From Corynebacterium sp. HMSC078H07 (GTDB lineage: Bacteria; Actinomycetota; Actinomycetes; Mycobacteriales; Mycobacteriaceae), in assembly GCF_001812805.1 (NCBI RefSeq), contig NZ_KV810518.1, positions 1-34,845 of the forward strand: DNA of 34,845 bases. The letters run 5' to 3'. The translations under genes and the position numbers were made by a program. Under the pieces are notes generated by a model. It did not search any database. It saw only the letters and a list, made by a program, of their open reading frames with translations, and was not told the DNA's origin. This document shows, one piece after another, positions 14,313-22,017 of the stretch; the first letter of the stretch is position 1; each line of letters starts with the position of its first letter.

Positions 14313-15752
14313 CTAGAGGATATCGCCCGGGGTGTAAGAGGCGGCATGCGGGTGCTGGTCCGCGAGGGCCTTGATACGGCCAAGCACCTGGGCCACTTGG
14401 GACTCGGCGGCGCCGATGAAGGCGTGCTTGTCGGAGAGGGCGTCGGCAAGCGCGGCGGCATCGAGCGGGAGGCGCTCATCCGCAGCGAGGCGCTCCACCA
14501 GGTCCTGCTCACCGCCGTTCTCGCGCATGTTAAGCGCCACAGCCACGGCGTTTTCCTTAATAACCTCGTGCGCGGTTTCGCGGCCCACGCCCGCGCGCAC
14601 GGCCGCCATGAGGATGCGAGTCGTGGCGAGGAAGGGCAGGTAGCGCTCCAGCTCGCGGTCAATCATGGCCGGGAAGGCGCCAAACTCAGCCAACACAGTG
14701 AGGAAGGTTTCAAACATGCCGTCGAGGGCAAAGAAGGCATCGGGAAGCGCAACGCGGCGCACCACCGAGCAAAAGACGTCACCTTCGTTCCACTGCTGGC
14801 CGGACAAGTCCGCCACCATGGTGAGGTAGCCGCGCAGAATCACCTGGAAGCCGCCGACGCGCTCGCAGGAACGCGCATTCATCTTGTGCGGCATGGCAGA
14901 GGAGCCCACCTGGCCCTCCTTGAAGCCCTCCGTCACCGTCTCGTTGCCGGCCATGAGGCGAATCGTCGTGGCCAAGGAGGACGGCGCAGCGCCGAGCTCC
15001 ACCAGCGCGGAGACAGCGTCAAAGTCAAGGGAGCGGGGGTAGACCTGGCCCACCGAGTTAAAGACACGGGAGAAACCAAGGTGGTCCGCAATGCGCGTCT
15101 CCAGTGCAGCAAGCTTGTCCTCGGAGCCGCCCATAAGATCCAGCATGTCCTGGGAGGTGCCCATCGGTCCCTTAATGCCGCGCAGCGGGTAGCGGCTGAG
15201 CAAAGACTCCACGCGTTCGATGCCGAGCAGCATCTCATCAGCGGCAGAAGCGAAACGCTTGCCCAAGGTTGTGGCCTGCGCTGCCACGTTGTGCGAGCGG
15301 CCAGCCATCACCAGCGCCTGGTACTGCGCGGCGCGCTCGCCAATGCGCGAGACCACCGCAATAGCCTTATCGCGCACCAGCTCCAGGGAACGCAGAATCT
15401 GCAGCTGCTCGACGTTTTCCGTGAGGTCACGCGAGGTCATTCCCTTGTGGATGTGCTCAAATCCAGCCAAGGCGTTGAACTCTTCGATGCGCGCCTTGAC
15501 GTCGTGGCGCGTGATGCGCTCGCGCTCCGCGATAGAGGCGAGGTTGACGTTATCGACCTGCGCCTCGTAAGCGGCGATGGCCTCGGCGGGCACGTCGACG
15601 CCGAGGTCCTTTTGCGCCTTCATCACCGCAATCCAGAGCTGGCGCTCCAGGATGATCTTGTTCTCCGGAGACCAGATTTCAGCCATGTCTGGGGAGGCGT
15701 ATCGAGCGGACAGGACGTTGGAAATGTTCTTCTTTTCAGCCACGTCGCTCAT
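14313..15752 (-). CDS. purB: Adenylosuccinate lyase
   Basis: 479 residues. Releases fumarate from SAICAR and from adenylosuccinate, acting twice in purine synthesis. The fumarase/aspartase-superfamily signature GSSAMPHKMNARSCERV is present, with TSRDLTENVEQLQ and SHNVAAQATTLGKR for the other active-site parts. Length fits the actinobacterial enzyme. The start at 15752 (MSDVAEKKNISNV) is chosen over a longer frame running back into purD. It follows the purD stop by 19 nt, so the two form one operon, purD-purB. Confidence 0.93.
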   Translation of the reverse strand: MSDVAEKKNISNVLSARYASPDMAEIWSPENKIILERQLWIAVMKAQKDLGVDVPAEAIAAYEAQVDNVNLASIAERERITRHDVKARIEEFNALAGFEHIHKGMTSRDLTENVEQLQILRSLELVRDKAIAVVSRIGERAAQYQALVMAGRSHNVAAQATTLGKRFASAADEMLLGIERVESLLSRYPLRGIKGPMGTSQDMLDLMGGSEDKLAALETRIADHLGFSRVFNSVGQVYPRSLDFDAVSALVELGAAPSSLATTIRLMAGNETVTEGFKEGQVGSSAMPHKMNARSCERVGGFQVILRGYLTMVADLSGQQWNEGDVFCSVVRRVALPDAFFALDGMFETFLTVLAEFGAFPAMIDRELERYLPFLATTRILMAAVRAGVGRETAHEVIKENAVAVALNMRENGGEQDLVERLAADERLPLDAAALADALSDKHAFIGAAESQVAQVLGRIKALADQHPHAASYTPGDIL

Positions 15753-15771
15753 TATTCCACGCCGCGGGGCA

Positions 15772-17046
15772 CTAGATACTAATTTCGCCCTTTGCCGCGC
15801 GGTCACCAATGTCGGTGCGGAAGAAGCTACCGTCCAGCTCGATGCGGCGGATGACGTCGTAAGCGTTGGCACGAGCCTCCTCCAGTGTGGCGCCCTTGCC
15901 CAGGACGTTGAGCACACGTCCGCCGTTGGAGACCACGCCGCTTTCCGACGTCGCCGTGCCCGCATGCAGGATCTTCTCGGGATCCGCAAGGTCTGGGGAG
16001 GTGATGACATCGCCCTTGCGCGGGGACGCCGGGTAGCCCTCAGCTGCGAGCACGACGGTCACGGCGTAGCCGTCCTCCCACTCCAGAGGGGCAAGGTCCG
16101 CCAACTGACCGGTGGCGGTGGCGTTCAGGACCTCTCCGAGCGGAGACTTCAGAAGGGACAGCACCGCTTGAGTTTCCGGGTCACCGAAACGAGCGTTGAA
16201 CTCGACAACGGCCGGGCCCTCCTTGCCCCATGCCAAGCCGGCGTAGAGCAAACCCGAATACGGGGTGCCGCGGCGAACCATCTCGCGAGCGACGGGGACA
16301 CAGACCTCGTCGACGATGCGCTGCACGCCATCCTCCGGCAGCCACGGCAGCGGGGTGTATGCGCCCATGCCGCCGGTATTGGGGCCCTCGTCGTTGTCGT
16401 AGGCGCGCTTGTGGTCCTGGGCGGGCAGGAGCGGGACGACGGTTTCACCGTCGACCAAGCAGAAGAGGGACACCTCCGGGCCATCGAGGAAGGATTCCAG
16501 CAATACGGGATTGCCGGCAGCGTGGACGGCGTCGACGTGTGCGCGGGCCTCCTCGCGGGATTCGGTCACCACCACTCCCTTGCCGCCGGCGAGGCCATCA
16601 TCTTTGACCACAAAGTGCGGACCGAAGCGGTCGAGGGCCGCTTCGATGTCTGCCTCCGCGACGCCCGGCGCGAGCTGTTCCGCGCGGGCGGTGCGCACGC
16701 CGGCGGCCGCCATGACGTCCTTGGCGAAGGCCTTGGACCCCTCGATTTGAGCCGCGCTTGCCGACGGCCCAAACACCGCCACTCCACGTTCCCGCAAGGC
16801 ATCAGCCACACCGTTGACCAGCGGGACCTCCGGTCCAATGACGACGAGGTCCGCAGCGATATCGAGTGCAAGCTCCACCATGCGGGCAGGGTCATCCACC
16901 TGGGAGTATTCCGGGTGGACTGTGGCCTGCTGCGCGTGCGCCGGGGAGCCCGGAGCGATGTGCAGATCGGTCACAAAAGGATCAGCTTTGAGGCCTGTGA
17001 GCAGGGCGTGTTCGCGGCCGCCCGAGCCAATTACGAGTATGCGCAT
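15772..17046 (-). CDS. purD: Phosphoribosylamine-glycine ligase
   Basis: 424 residues. Joins phosphoribosylamine and glycine with ATP to give GAR, an early purine step. It starts with [16 protein letters not shown], followed by an ATP-grasp domain ([52 protein letters not shown]) and the C-terminal part with [12 protein letters not shown]. The ATG at 17046 is preferred over 17055 because a TAAGAT -10 box (17059-17054) covers the latter and ends 7 nt before 17046, which implies a leaderless transcript. First gene of the purD-purB unit and divergent from the HIT gene. Confidence 0.93.
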   Translation of the reverse strand: MRILVIGSGGREHALLTGLKADPFVTDLHIAPGSPAHAQQATVHPEYSQVDDPARMVELALDIAADLVVIGPEVPLVNGVADALRERGVAVFGPSASAAQIEGSKAFAKDVMAAAGVRTARAEQLAPGVAEADIEAALDRFGPHFVVKDDGLAGGKGVVVTESREEARAHVDAVHAAGNPVLLESFLDGPEVSLFCLVDGETVVPLLPAQDHKRAYDNDEGPNTGGMGAYTPLPWLPEDGVQRIVDEVCVPVAREMVRRGTPYSGLLYAGLAWGKEGPAVVEFNARFGDPETQAVLSLLKSPLGEVLNATATGQLADLAPLEWEDGYAVTVVLAAEGYPASPRKGDVITSPDLADPEKILHAGTATSESGVVSNGGRVLNVLGKGATLEEARANAYDVIRRIELDGSFFRTDIGDRAAKGEISI

Positions 17047-17053
17047 GCCGTCC

Positions 17054-17073
17054 ATCTTAACTGGCGGTAGCCT
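17054..17073. promoter_or_regulatory. Back-to-back -10 boxes for purD and the HIT gene
   Basis: In the 34-nt gap, TAAGAT (minus, 17059-17054) lies 7 nt before the purD ATG, and TAGCCT (plus, 17068-17073) lies 7 nt before the HIT ATG at 17081. Each promoter's -35 must lie within the other gene or gap. Both mRNAs would be leaderless. Confidence 0.45.
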
Positions 17074-17080
17074 AGTGGCC

Positions 17081-17506
17081 ATGTCTTCTGTATTTACTAA
17101 GATCATCAACGGCGAGCTGCCCGCTCGTTTTGTGTACCGCGACGAAAAGTGCGTCGCCTTTTTGTCCATCGAACCGCTGCGCTACGGCCATACCCTTGTC
17201 GTTCCGGTGCAGGAGGTTGACAAGTGGACTGATCTGGATCCTGAGACCTGGGCACACCTCAACGCCATCGCACAGGAAATCGGCGGCGCTATCAGCACCG
17301 CCTTCGACACCCCACGCGCTGGCTACATCATTGCTGGCTTCGACGTTCCGCATACCCACATCCACCTCTTCCCTGCGGAGAAGATGGAGGACTACGACTT
17401 CACCAAGGCCTTCGCCGCTGACGCTACCGACCCCGCCGCTATGGACGAGGCCGCAGCGCGTATCCGCCAGCACCTCGGCACCGACGAGGAAGGCAAGCGC
17501 AGCTAG
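17081..17506 (+). CDS. HIT-family nucleotide-binding hydrolase/transferase
   Basis: 141 residues. The histidine triad HTHIHLFP (about residues 90-97) is the defining motif. The N-terminal [20 protein letters not shown] and the [14 protein letters not shown] block match the Hint/HIT branch, which hydrolyses AMP linked to amines or related nucleotides. The physiological substrate in corynebacteria is unknown. It is monocistronic, and its TAG shares the four bases CTAG (17503-17506) with the stop of the convergent kinase gene, leaving no room for a classical terminator between them. Confidence 0.88.
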   Translation: MSSVFTKIINGELPARFVYRDEKCVAFLSIEPLRYGHTLVVPVQEVDKWTDLDPETWAHLNAIAQEIGGAISTAFDTPRAGYIIAGFDVPHTHIHLFPAEKMEDYDFTKAFAADATDPAAMDEAAARIRQHLGTDEEGKRS

Positions 17507-18951
17507 TCGGCCTGTTTAGCCTTCGGCAGGCACACCGTAAAAACGGAGCCGCGGCCCAGCTCGGATTCCACAGAGATCGAGCCGCCGTGCTGCTCCACCA
17601 ATGACTTCACAATCGCCAGGCCTAAGCCCGAGCCACCAGTGTCTCGGGTACGCGAGGTATCCGCGCGGTAGAAGCGCTCGAAAATATGGGAGGCATCCTC
17701 GGGGGAGATGCCTTTGCCGTCATCGGAGACGTCGATAAGCACGTGCTCCTCATCGTCCCGGAGAGTGAGCGTGACGGCAGCATCCTCGCCGCCGTGGCGG
17801 ATACCGTTGGACACGAGGTTGAGCAGCACCTGGTGGAGGCGGTCTGGGTCGCCGTCCACAATGGGGATATCGGTGGCCTCGTTGTTGACGTTGATGGTGC
17901 GACCAGCAAACGCCGCACGGGCCGAGGAACCCACCGACAGCACCAACTCGAGCATGTCCACCTGGCGCAAATCCAAACGGTTGCCCTCCGCACGGGTCAG
18001 GGATAGCAAGTCCTCCACCAGCAAAGACATGCGCTTCGACTCCGCGTCAATCTTGCTGAACACAAACTCTGCATCCTGCGTCGCACCCGAGCGATACAGT
18101 TCGGTATAACCGCGCAAACTGGTCAACGGGGTGCGCAGCTCGTGGGACGCATCGCCGACGAAGCGGCGCATCTGCTGCTCCTTCTCCTGCGCGTCGACCA
18201 CGGAATTCTGCAGCCGTCCCAGCATGACGTTGAGTGCTGCGGCAAGCTGCCCCACTTCGGTATGCAGCGGCCATTCTGGCACGCGTTTGTCCAAGTTTCC
18301 GGCCGCGATTTGCGACGCCGTCTTCTCCACCACCCGCAGCGGCCGCAAGGCCCTATGGATGAACCACATGCCGACGATGGCGATGATGAGCATGACCACC
18401 GCTGCGATAATGACCTGCACGATGGCCAAGCCTTTAAGAATAGAGTTCTCTGTGGTCATGTCCTTGGCCACGACCACCACCGAACCATCAGGTTTAACGG
18501 CAGCCACCGCGCGCCACTCGGTGTCCCCCTCCGTCGAGGCAACGCTCATCGGTTCGCCGCCGACGTAGACATCCCGGACATCGGGAATGGCGGCCATAGG
18601 ACCGGTGGATACCACGGAGCCGTTCGGGTAATAGGCAATCGCCACGTAATCCGTCGGTGGACGGCGGCTGCGGTCCTGGGTGTAGAAGGTTTCGTCGAGG
18701 TTGCTGGCCCAGGAATGGAGGGCGTCGTTAAGCTCTGTGTCCACACGGGTATAGAGCACATTGCGCATAATCGACGAGACCGCCAGCGAGGACATCGCCA
18801 AACCGATGCCCGAGACGAGCACCATGAGCACGAGCAGCCACGTGCGCAGCGGCAGGGCTTTGGGGCGCTGGATGCGACGGCGCTGGGTCTTCTCGCTCAC
18901 ACGAGTGGCCCCGGAAACCGGGGCCTGATTGTTGGTGGTGGTATCGCTCAT
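17503..18951 (-). CDS. phoS: Sensor histidine kinase, PhoS type
   Basis: 482 residues. A basic cytoplasmic start is followed by a first membrane helix (about 36-58), an extracytoplasmic sensor part (about 60-170), a second helix (about 175-200), HAMP (ALRPLRVVEKTASQIAAGNL), a dimerisation domain with phospho-accepting H270 in DASHELRTP, and an ATPase domain with N (LLNLVSNGIRHG), G1 (DDGKGI), F and G2 (GGSGLGLAIV) boxes. Gene order (HIT gene, this pair, pqo) matches the C. glutamicum phoRS region, whose kinase responds to phosphate starvation; the name rests on that synteny, not on direct evidence. It lies 12 nt after the response regulator in one operon. Confidence 0.75.
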   Translation of the reverse strand: MSDTTTNNQAPVSGATRVSEKTQRRRIQRPKALPLRTWLLVLMVLVSGIGLAMSSLAVSSIMRNVLYTRVDTELNDALHSWASNLDETFYTQDRSRRPPTDYVAIAYYPNGSVVSTGPMAAIPDVRDVYVGGEPMSVASTEGDTEWRAVAAVKPDGSVVVVAKDMTTENSILKGLAIVQVIIAAVVMLIIAIVGMWFIHRALRPLRVVEKTASQIAAGNLDKRVPEWPLHTEVGQLAAALNVMLGRLQNSVVDAQEKEQQMRRFVGDASHELRTPLTSLRGYTELYRSGATQDAEFVFSKIDAESKRMSLLVEDLLSLTRAEGNRLDLRQVDMLELVLSVGSSARAAFAGRTINVNNEATDIPIVDGDPDRLHQVLLNLVSNGIRHGGEDAAVTLTLRDDEEHVLIDVSDDGKGISPEDASHIFERFYRADTSRTRDTGGSGLGLAIVKSLVEQHGGSISVESELGRGSVFTVCLPKAKQAD

Positions 18952-18963
18952 GCTCTCTTCAGC

Positions 18964-19668
18964 CTACGAGCGGGGCATGCGCAGAACATAACCCACGCCG
19001 CGCACGGTGTGGATCAGCGGGGTATCACCGGTGTCGATCTTGCGACGCAGGTAGGAGATGTAGGACTCCACGACGTTGCCGTCGCCGCCGAAGTCGTAGT
19101 GCCACACGTTGTCCAGAATCTTCGACTTGGACAGCACCACCTCGCGGTTCTGCATGAGGTAGCGCAGGAGGTTGAATTCGGTGGGCGAAAGCTCCACGAT
19201 CTTCCCCGCCTTGGTGACCTCGTGGGTGTCATCGTTGAGGGTGAGGTCGGCATAGGTCATGGTGGCGTCGCCGTCCTGGTCATCCACCGCGTTACCGCGG
19301 CGCAGAATCACGCGCAGGCGGGTGATGACCTCTTCCAGGCTGAAGGGCTTGGTGACGTAATCATCCGCGCCAATGGTCAGGCCGTGGATGCGCTGGTCCA
19401 CGCTGTCCTTGGCGGTCAGGTAGAGCACGGGGCCGTCGAGGCCCTCTGCGCGTAGCTTGCCCAGCAGCTCAAAGCCGTCCATGCCCGGCATCATGACGTC
19501 CATGATGTAAGCGTCTGGATTGATCTCACGCGCGATGCGCAGGGCCTCGTTGCCGGAGTTGGCGCTGTGTACGTCGAAACCTTGAAACTTTAGGGAGACG
19601 GTGAGCAACTCAACGATATTGGGCTCGTCATCGACGACAAGTACCTTGACGTCCTTCGAATCATCCAT
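18964..19668 (-). CDS. phoR: OmpR-family response regulator, PhoR type
   Basis: 234 residues. Receiver domain (1-120) with acidic residues in VVDDEPN, phospho-acceptor D57 in IMDVMMPGMDG and K in VTKPFS. A winged-helix DNA-binding domain (about 135-234) ends with SYISYLRRKIDTGDTPLIHTVRGVGYVLR (given here in parts of the family pattern: YLRRKID, TVRGVGYVLR). In C. glutamicum, PhoR activates phosphate-starvation genes such as pstSCAB and phoA-type genes; the same role is inferred from gene order. AAAGGA serves as ribosome site. A CCTGG/CCAGG inverted repeat occurs in the upstream gap (19708-19723 region). Confidence 0.78.
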   Translation of the reverse strand: MDDSKDVKVLVVDDEPNIVELLTVSLKFQGFDVHSANSGNEALRIAREINPDAYIMDVMMPGMDGFELLGKLRAEGLDGPVLYLTAKDSVDQRIHGLTIGADDYVTKPFSLEEVITRLRVILRRGNAVDDQDGDATMTYADLTLNDDTHEVTKAGKIVELSPTEFNLLRYLMQNREVVLSKSKILDNVWHYDFGGDGNVVESYISYLRRKIDTGDTPLIHTVRGVGYVLRMPRS

Positions 19669-19800
19669 GGTCCCGCTTTGGTCCTTTCTCCGCTTCTCCT
19701 GACGCCTGGTGGCGCCAGGGATATCTCATTCAAGGTGAGAAGTATTGCACTCTGGCTTCCAAGGGTACTGAGCGGAGTCTGTACGTGCGCTGTGAACCGA

Positions 19801-20574
19801 CTAGTCCCAGGCGAGATTGTCCAGATCCACCCCTTCCGCCTGGGCTTGCGCCTCAATCAGCTGGCGTAAATAGTCGGCGTTACCGCGGTAGGTCTCGTTA
19901 AACCGCGGGTCCTCGCAATACATGCGCGCCAGGATCACCTGCTTGGACCTCGACACCGGGTACCACTGGGCGATGAGGGCGCGGTGCTTGTCGACGATCT
20001 CCTTCGCCTCCTTGCCGCCCGGTTCAAGTCCTGCGTCCGCGGCTTCCTCTAGCTCGGCCGCAAAGTTCTCATGGTCCACTGAGAATTCCTCCCAGTCCTT
20101 CTTTCCCATCGAATCTGCGACGGCCGCACTGGCCGCCCATTCTTTGCTGTCTCCCCACTTCTCGTGGGCTTCTTCCTGCAGTTGGGGCCATGCGTCACCC
20201 AGGTTCCGCACTTTTTGGCTGGGGCTTAGGTTCTTATCCATTTCAGTCTCCTCAATTAGTCTTTCCACTGCGTACAACATGGCGTCGACGTCGGCTCGCC
20301 GCTTCTGCAAGGCCTCGTGTTGGGCGCGGAGGCGGGGCAGGGTGGCGGACGAGGGGGCGTCGAGAAGCACTGCGATGTCTTTCAGCTCAATCCCGACGCT
20401 GCGATAAATCAGGATGTCCATCCCGCGTTGCACATCGTCTTCGGTGTAGAGGCGGTGATCACCCCCGGTGCGCCACTGGGGGCTAAGCAGGCCGATGTCA
20501 TCCCAGTGCCGCAGGGTGCGGGTGGTGACTTTCAAAATGCCAGCCACATCGCCGATGCTGTAGTCGTTACGCAT
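19801..20574 (-). CDS. MerR-family regulator with TipAS-like ligand domain
   Basis: 257 residues. The N-terminal MerR helix-turn-helix (YSIGDVAGILKVTTRTLRHW, then DDIGLLSPQWRTGGDHRLYT) is followed by a dimer helix (about 75-110) and a TipAS-type domain (about 130-250) with EEAHEKWGDSKEWAAS, KEIVDKHRALIAQWYPVSRS and the final helix. TipA proteins bind thiopeptide antibiotics and other compounds and switch on efflux or their own gene. This gene is divergent from an MFS transporter, a likely target. The ATG lies 7 nt after a TAGGCT -10, so the mRNA is probably leaderless, and the promoter has the 19-bp spacer typical of MerR control. Confidence 0.85.
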   Translation of the reverse strand: MRNDYSIGDVAGILKVTTRTLRHWDDIGLLSPQWRTGGDHRLYTEDDVQRGMDILIYRSVGIELKDIAVLLDAPSSATLPRLRAQHEALQKRRADVDAMLYAVERLIEETEMDKNLSPSQKVRNLGDAWPQLQEEAHEKWGDSKEWAASAAVADSMGKKDWEEFSVDHENFAAELEEAADAGLEPGGKEAKEIVDKHRALIAQWYPVSRSKQVILARMYCEDPRFNETYRGNADYLRQLIEAQAQAEGVDLDNLAWD

Positions 20575-20581
20575 GTCGTTG

Positions 20582-20613
20582 AGCCTAAAAGTTCACGTCG
20601 CGTTAAGTGCAAC
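20582..20613 (-). promoter_or_regulatory. MerR-type promoter/operator of the TipA-like gene
   Basis: Minus-strand -35 TTGCAC (20612-20607) and -10 TAGGCT (20587-20582) are 19 nt apart, the long spacing that MerR proteins correct by DNA distortion. An imperfect inverted repeat, GTTCAC and GTGCAAC (20591-20596, 20607-20613), covers the spacer. Autoregulation is inferred. Confidence 0.6.
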
Positions 20614-20654
20614 TCCATCCACTCGGCAGGTGTTTTTGCCTACGATAATGAAGC

Positions 20655-21944
20655 ATGACGCAAGCCTCGACACGCACTGACCGCCTCACCGTGGCTGCTT
20701 GGGCTCTGTGGGACTGGGGTTCGGCCGCCTTCAACGCGGTGCTCGTGACGTTTATTTTCTCGGTCTATCTCACCGATTCGGTGGGACAGCAGATTGACTC
20801 GCAGTTCACCCCGGCGCAGTGGCTGTCGTGGTCCATGACGGTGGCGGGCCTGGTGATCTTTGCGGTGACCCCCGTGATGGGGCAGCGCTCTGACCGGTTG
20901 GGCACGCGGCGTCGCGCGCTGGGCTTCTGGTCGCTGCTGACCTTCCTGGTCATGGCCAACCTGTTCTTCATCCGCAATGATGCGCCCGCGTATTTCTGGC
21001 TCGGCCTCATCGGCCTAGCGGTAGGTTCGGTGACCATCCAATTCGCGGAGGTCAACTACTTTGCCCAACTCAACCAGGTGGCCACCGAGGACAAGGTGGG
21101 CCGCGTATCCGGCCTGGGCTGGTCGGCAGGCTATTTCGGCGGCATCGTGCTGCTGCTCATCTGCTACTTCGGCTTCGTCTCCGGCGAGGGCGGCGGACTG
21201 GGGCTGTCCACGGAGGGCGGCTGGAATATTCGGCTCGTGGCACTGCTCGCTGCGGCGTGGTTTGGGCTGTCTGCCATTCCTGTCTTGCTACGCGTGCCGG
21301 AGATTGCACCGTCGGGGGAAAGAACGGGCGGCCTCGCGGCCTCTTACCGGGAGCTATGGCGCACGGTGCACACGCTGTGGCGGGAGGACCGCAACGCCTT
21401 TGCCTTCCTCTTCGCTTCTGCCATCTTCCGCGATGGCCTGTCCGCGGTGTTTAGCTTCGGCGCCGTGCTGGGCGTGTCCGTCTATGGCCTTTCACCTGGC
21501 GACGTCCTCATCTTCGGTGTTGCCGCCAACGTTGCCGCCGCGCTGGGCGCGGTGGCGGGCGGGCTTATCGACGACCACGTGGGGCCCAAAGCCATCATCC
21601 TCACCTGCCTGGCTATCTTGACGCTCATGGCCGGCATCATGTTCGTGGCGCAGGGGCCGACGGCCTTCTGGATCTGCGGGCTCATCCTGTGTCTCTGCGT
21701 AGGCCCTGCCCAGGCTTCCGCCCGCGGCTTCTTGGCGCGTGTGGCCCCGCCGGGGCGCGAAGGCGAGATGTTTGGCCTCTACGCCACGACCGGCCGAGCC
21801 GTGGCGTGGTTGACGCCCTTCCTCTTTGGCGTCTTCGTTTCCCTGCTCGGGCAGGGAGATCGGGGAGGCGTGCTCGCCATTGGGCTGGTCCTGCTCGTTG
21901 GCGCGCTGGTCCTCATCCCAGTCAAAGACCCCGCGAAGGCATAA
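20655..21944 (+). CDS. UMF1/Atg22-like MFS transporter
   Basis: 429 residues with about 12 membrane helices. The N-terminal AWALWDWGSAAFNAVLVTF is the UMF1 (Atg22-like) signature, followed by the MFS loop GQRSDRLGTRRRALGFW and a second-half repeat near RGFLARVAPPGREGEMFGLY. Members are thought to export small molecules; substrates in bacteria are largely unknown. TACGAT (20641-20646) lies 8 nt before the ATG, suggesting a leaderless message. Divergence from the TipA-like regulator, with an 80-nt gap holding that regulator's operator, suggests that the regulator controls both genes. Confidence 0.82.
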   Translation: MTQASTRTDRLTVAAWALWDWGSAAFNAVLVTFIFSVYLTDSVGQQIDSQFTPAQWLSWSMTVAGLVIFAVTPVMGQRSDRLGTRRRALGFWSLLTFLVMANLFFIRNDAPAYFWLGLIGLAVGSVTIQFAEVNYFAQLNQVATEDKVGRVSGLGWSAGYFGGIVLLLICYFGFVSGEGGGLGLSTEGGWNIRLVALLAAAWFGLSAIPVLLRVPEIAPSGERTGGLAASYRELWRTVHTLWREDRNAFAFLFASAIFRDGLSAVFSFGAVLGVSVYGLSPGDVLIFGVAANVAAALGAVAGGLIDDHVGPKAIILTCLAILTLMAGIMFVAQGPTAFWICGLILCLCVGPAQASARGFLARVAPPGREGEMFGLYATTGRAVAWLTPFLFGVFVSLLGQGDRGGVLAIGLVLLVGALVLIPVKDPAKA

Positions 21945-21958
21945 CGCTTTCGCGGGGT
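21928..21958 (+). terminator. Hairpin at the end of the UMF1-type transporter gene
   Basis: ACCCCGCGAA pairs with TTCGCGGGGT (10 bp, 11-nt loop). The stem spans the last codons and the TAA stop of the gene. There is no strong U-run after it, so strength is uncertain. Confidence 0.6.
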
Positions 21959-21979
21959 GGAACCGCAGGGTGTGGGTCC

Positions 21980-22017
21980 CTTTTAATGTGCGGCGCTTAA
22001 CGCCGACACATTAAAAG
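21980..22017 (-). terminator. Strong hairpin terminating pqo, probably bidirectional
   Basis: CTTTTAATGTG (21980-21990) pairs with CACATTAAAAG (22007-22017), and an inner CGGCG/CGCCG stem extends it to 16 bp with one bulged A at 22006. The stop codon of pqo (22013-22011) lies in one arm. The A/T-rich outer arms supply a U-run in either direction. Confidence 0.75.

Noticed and set aside
14346..15782. Long plus-strand frame opposite purB
   Set aside because: It is the mirror of a well-supported purB gene in GC-rich DNA, with no ribosome site or family match. The same holds for the long frames opposite ptrB (9085-9996), purD (15577-17070), the kinase (18142-19455), pqo (22404-23831) and the LacI gene (31306-32211).
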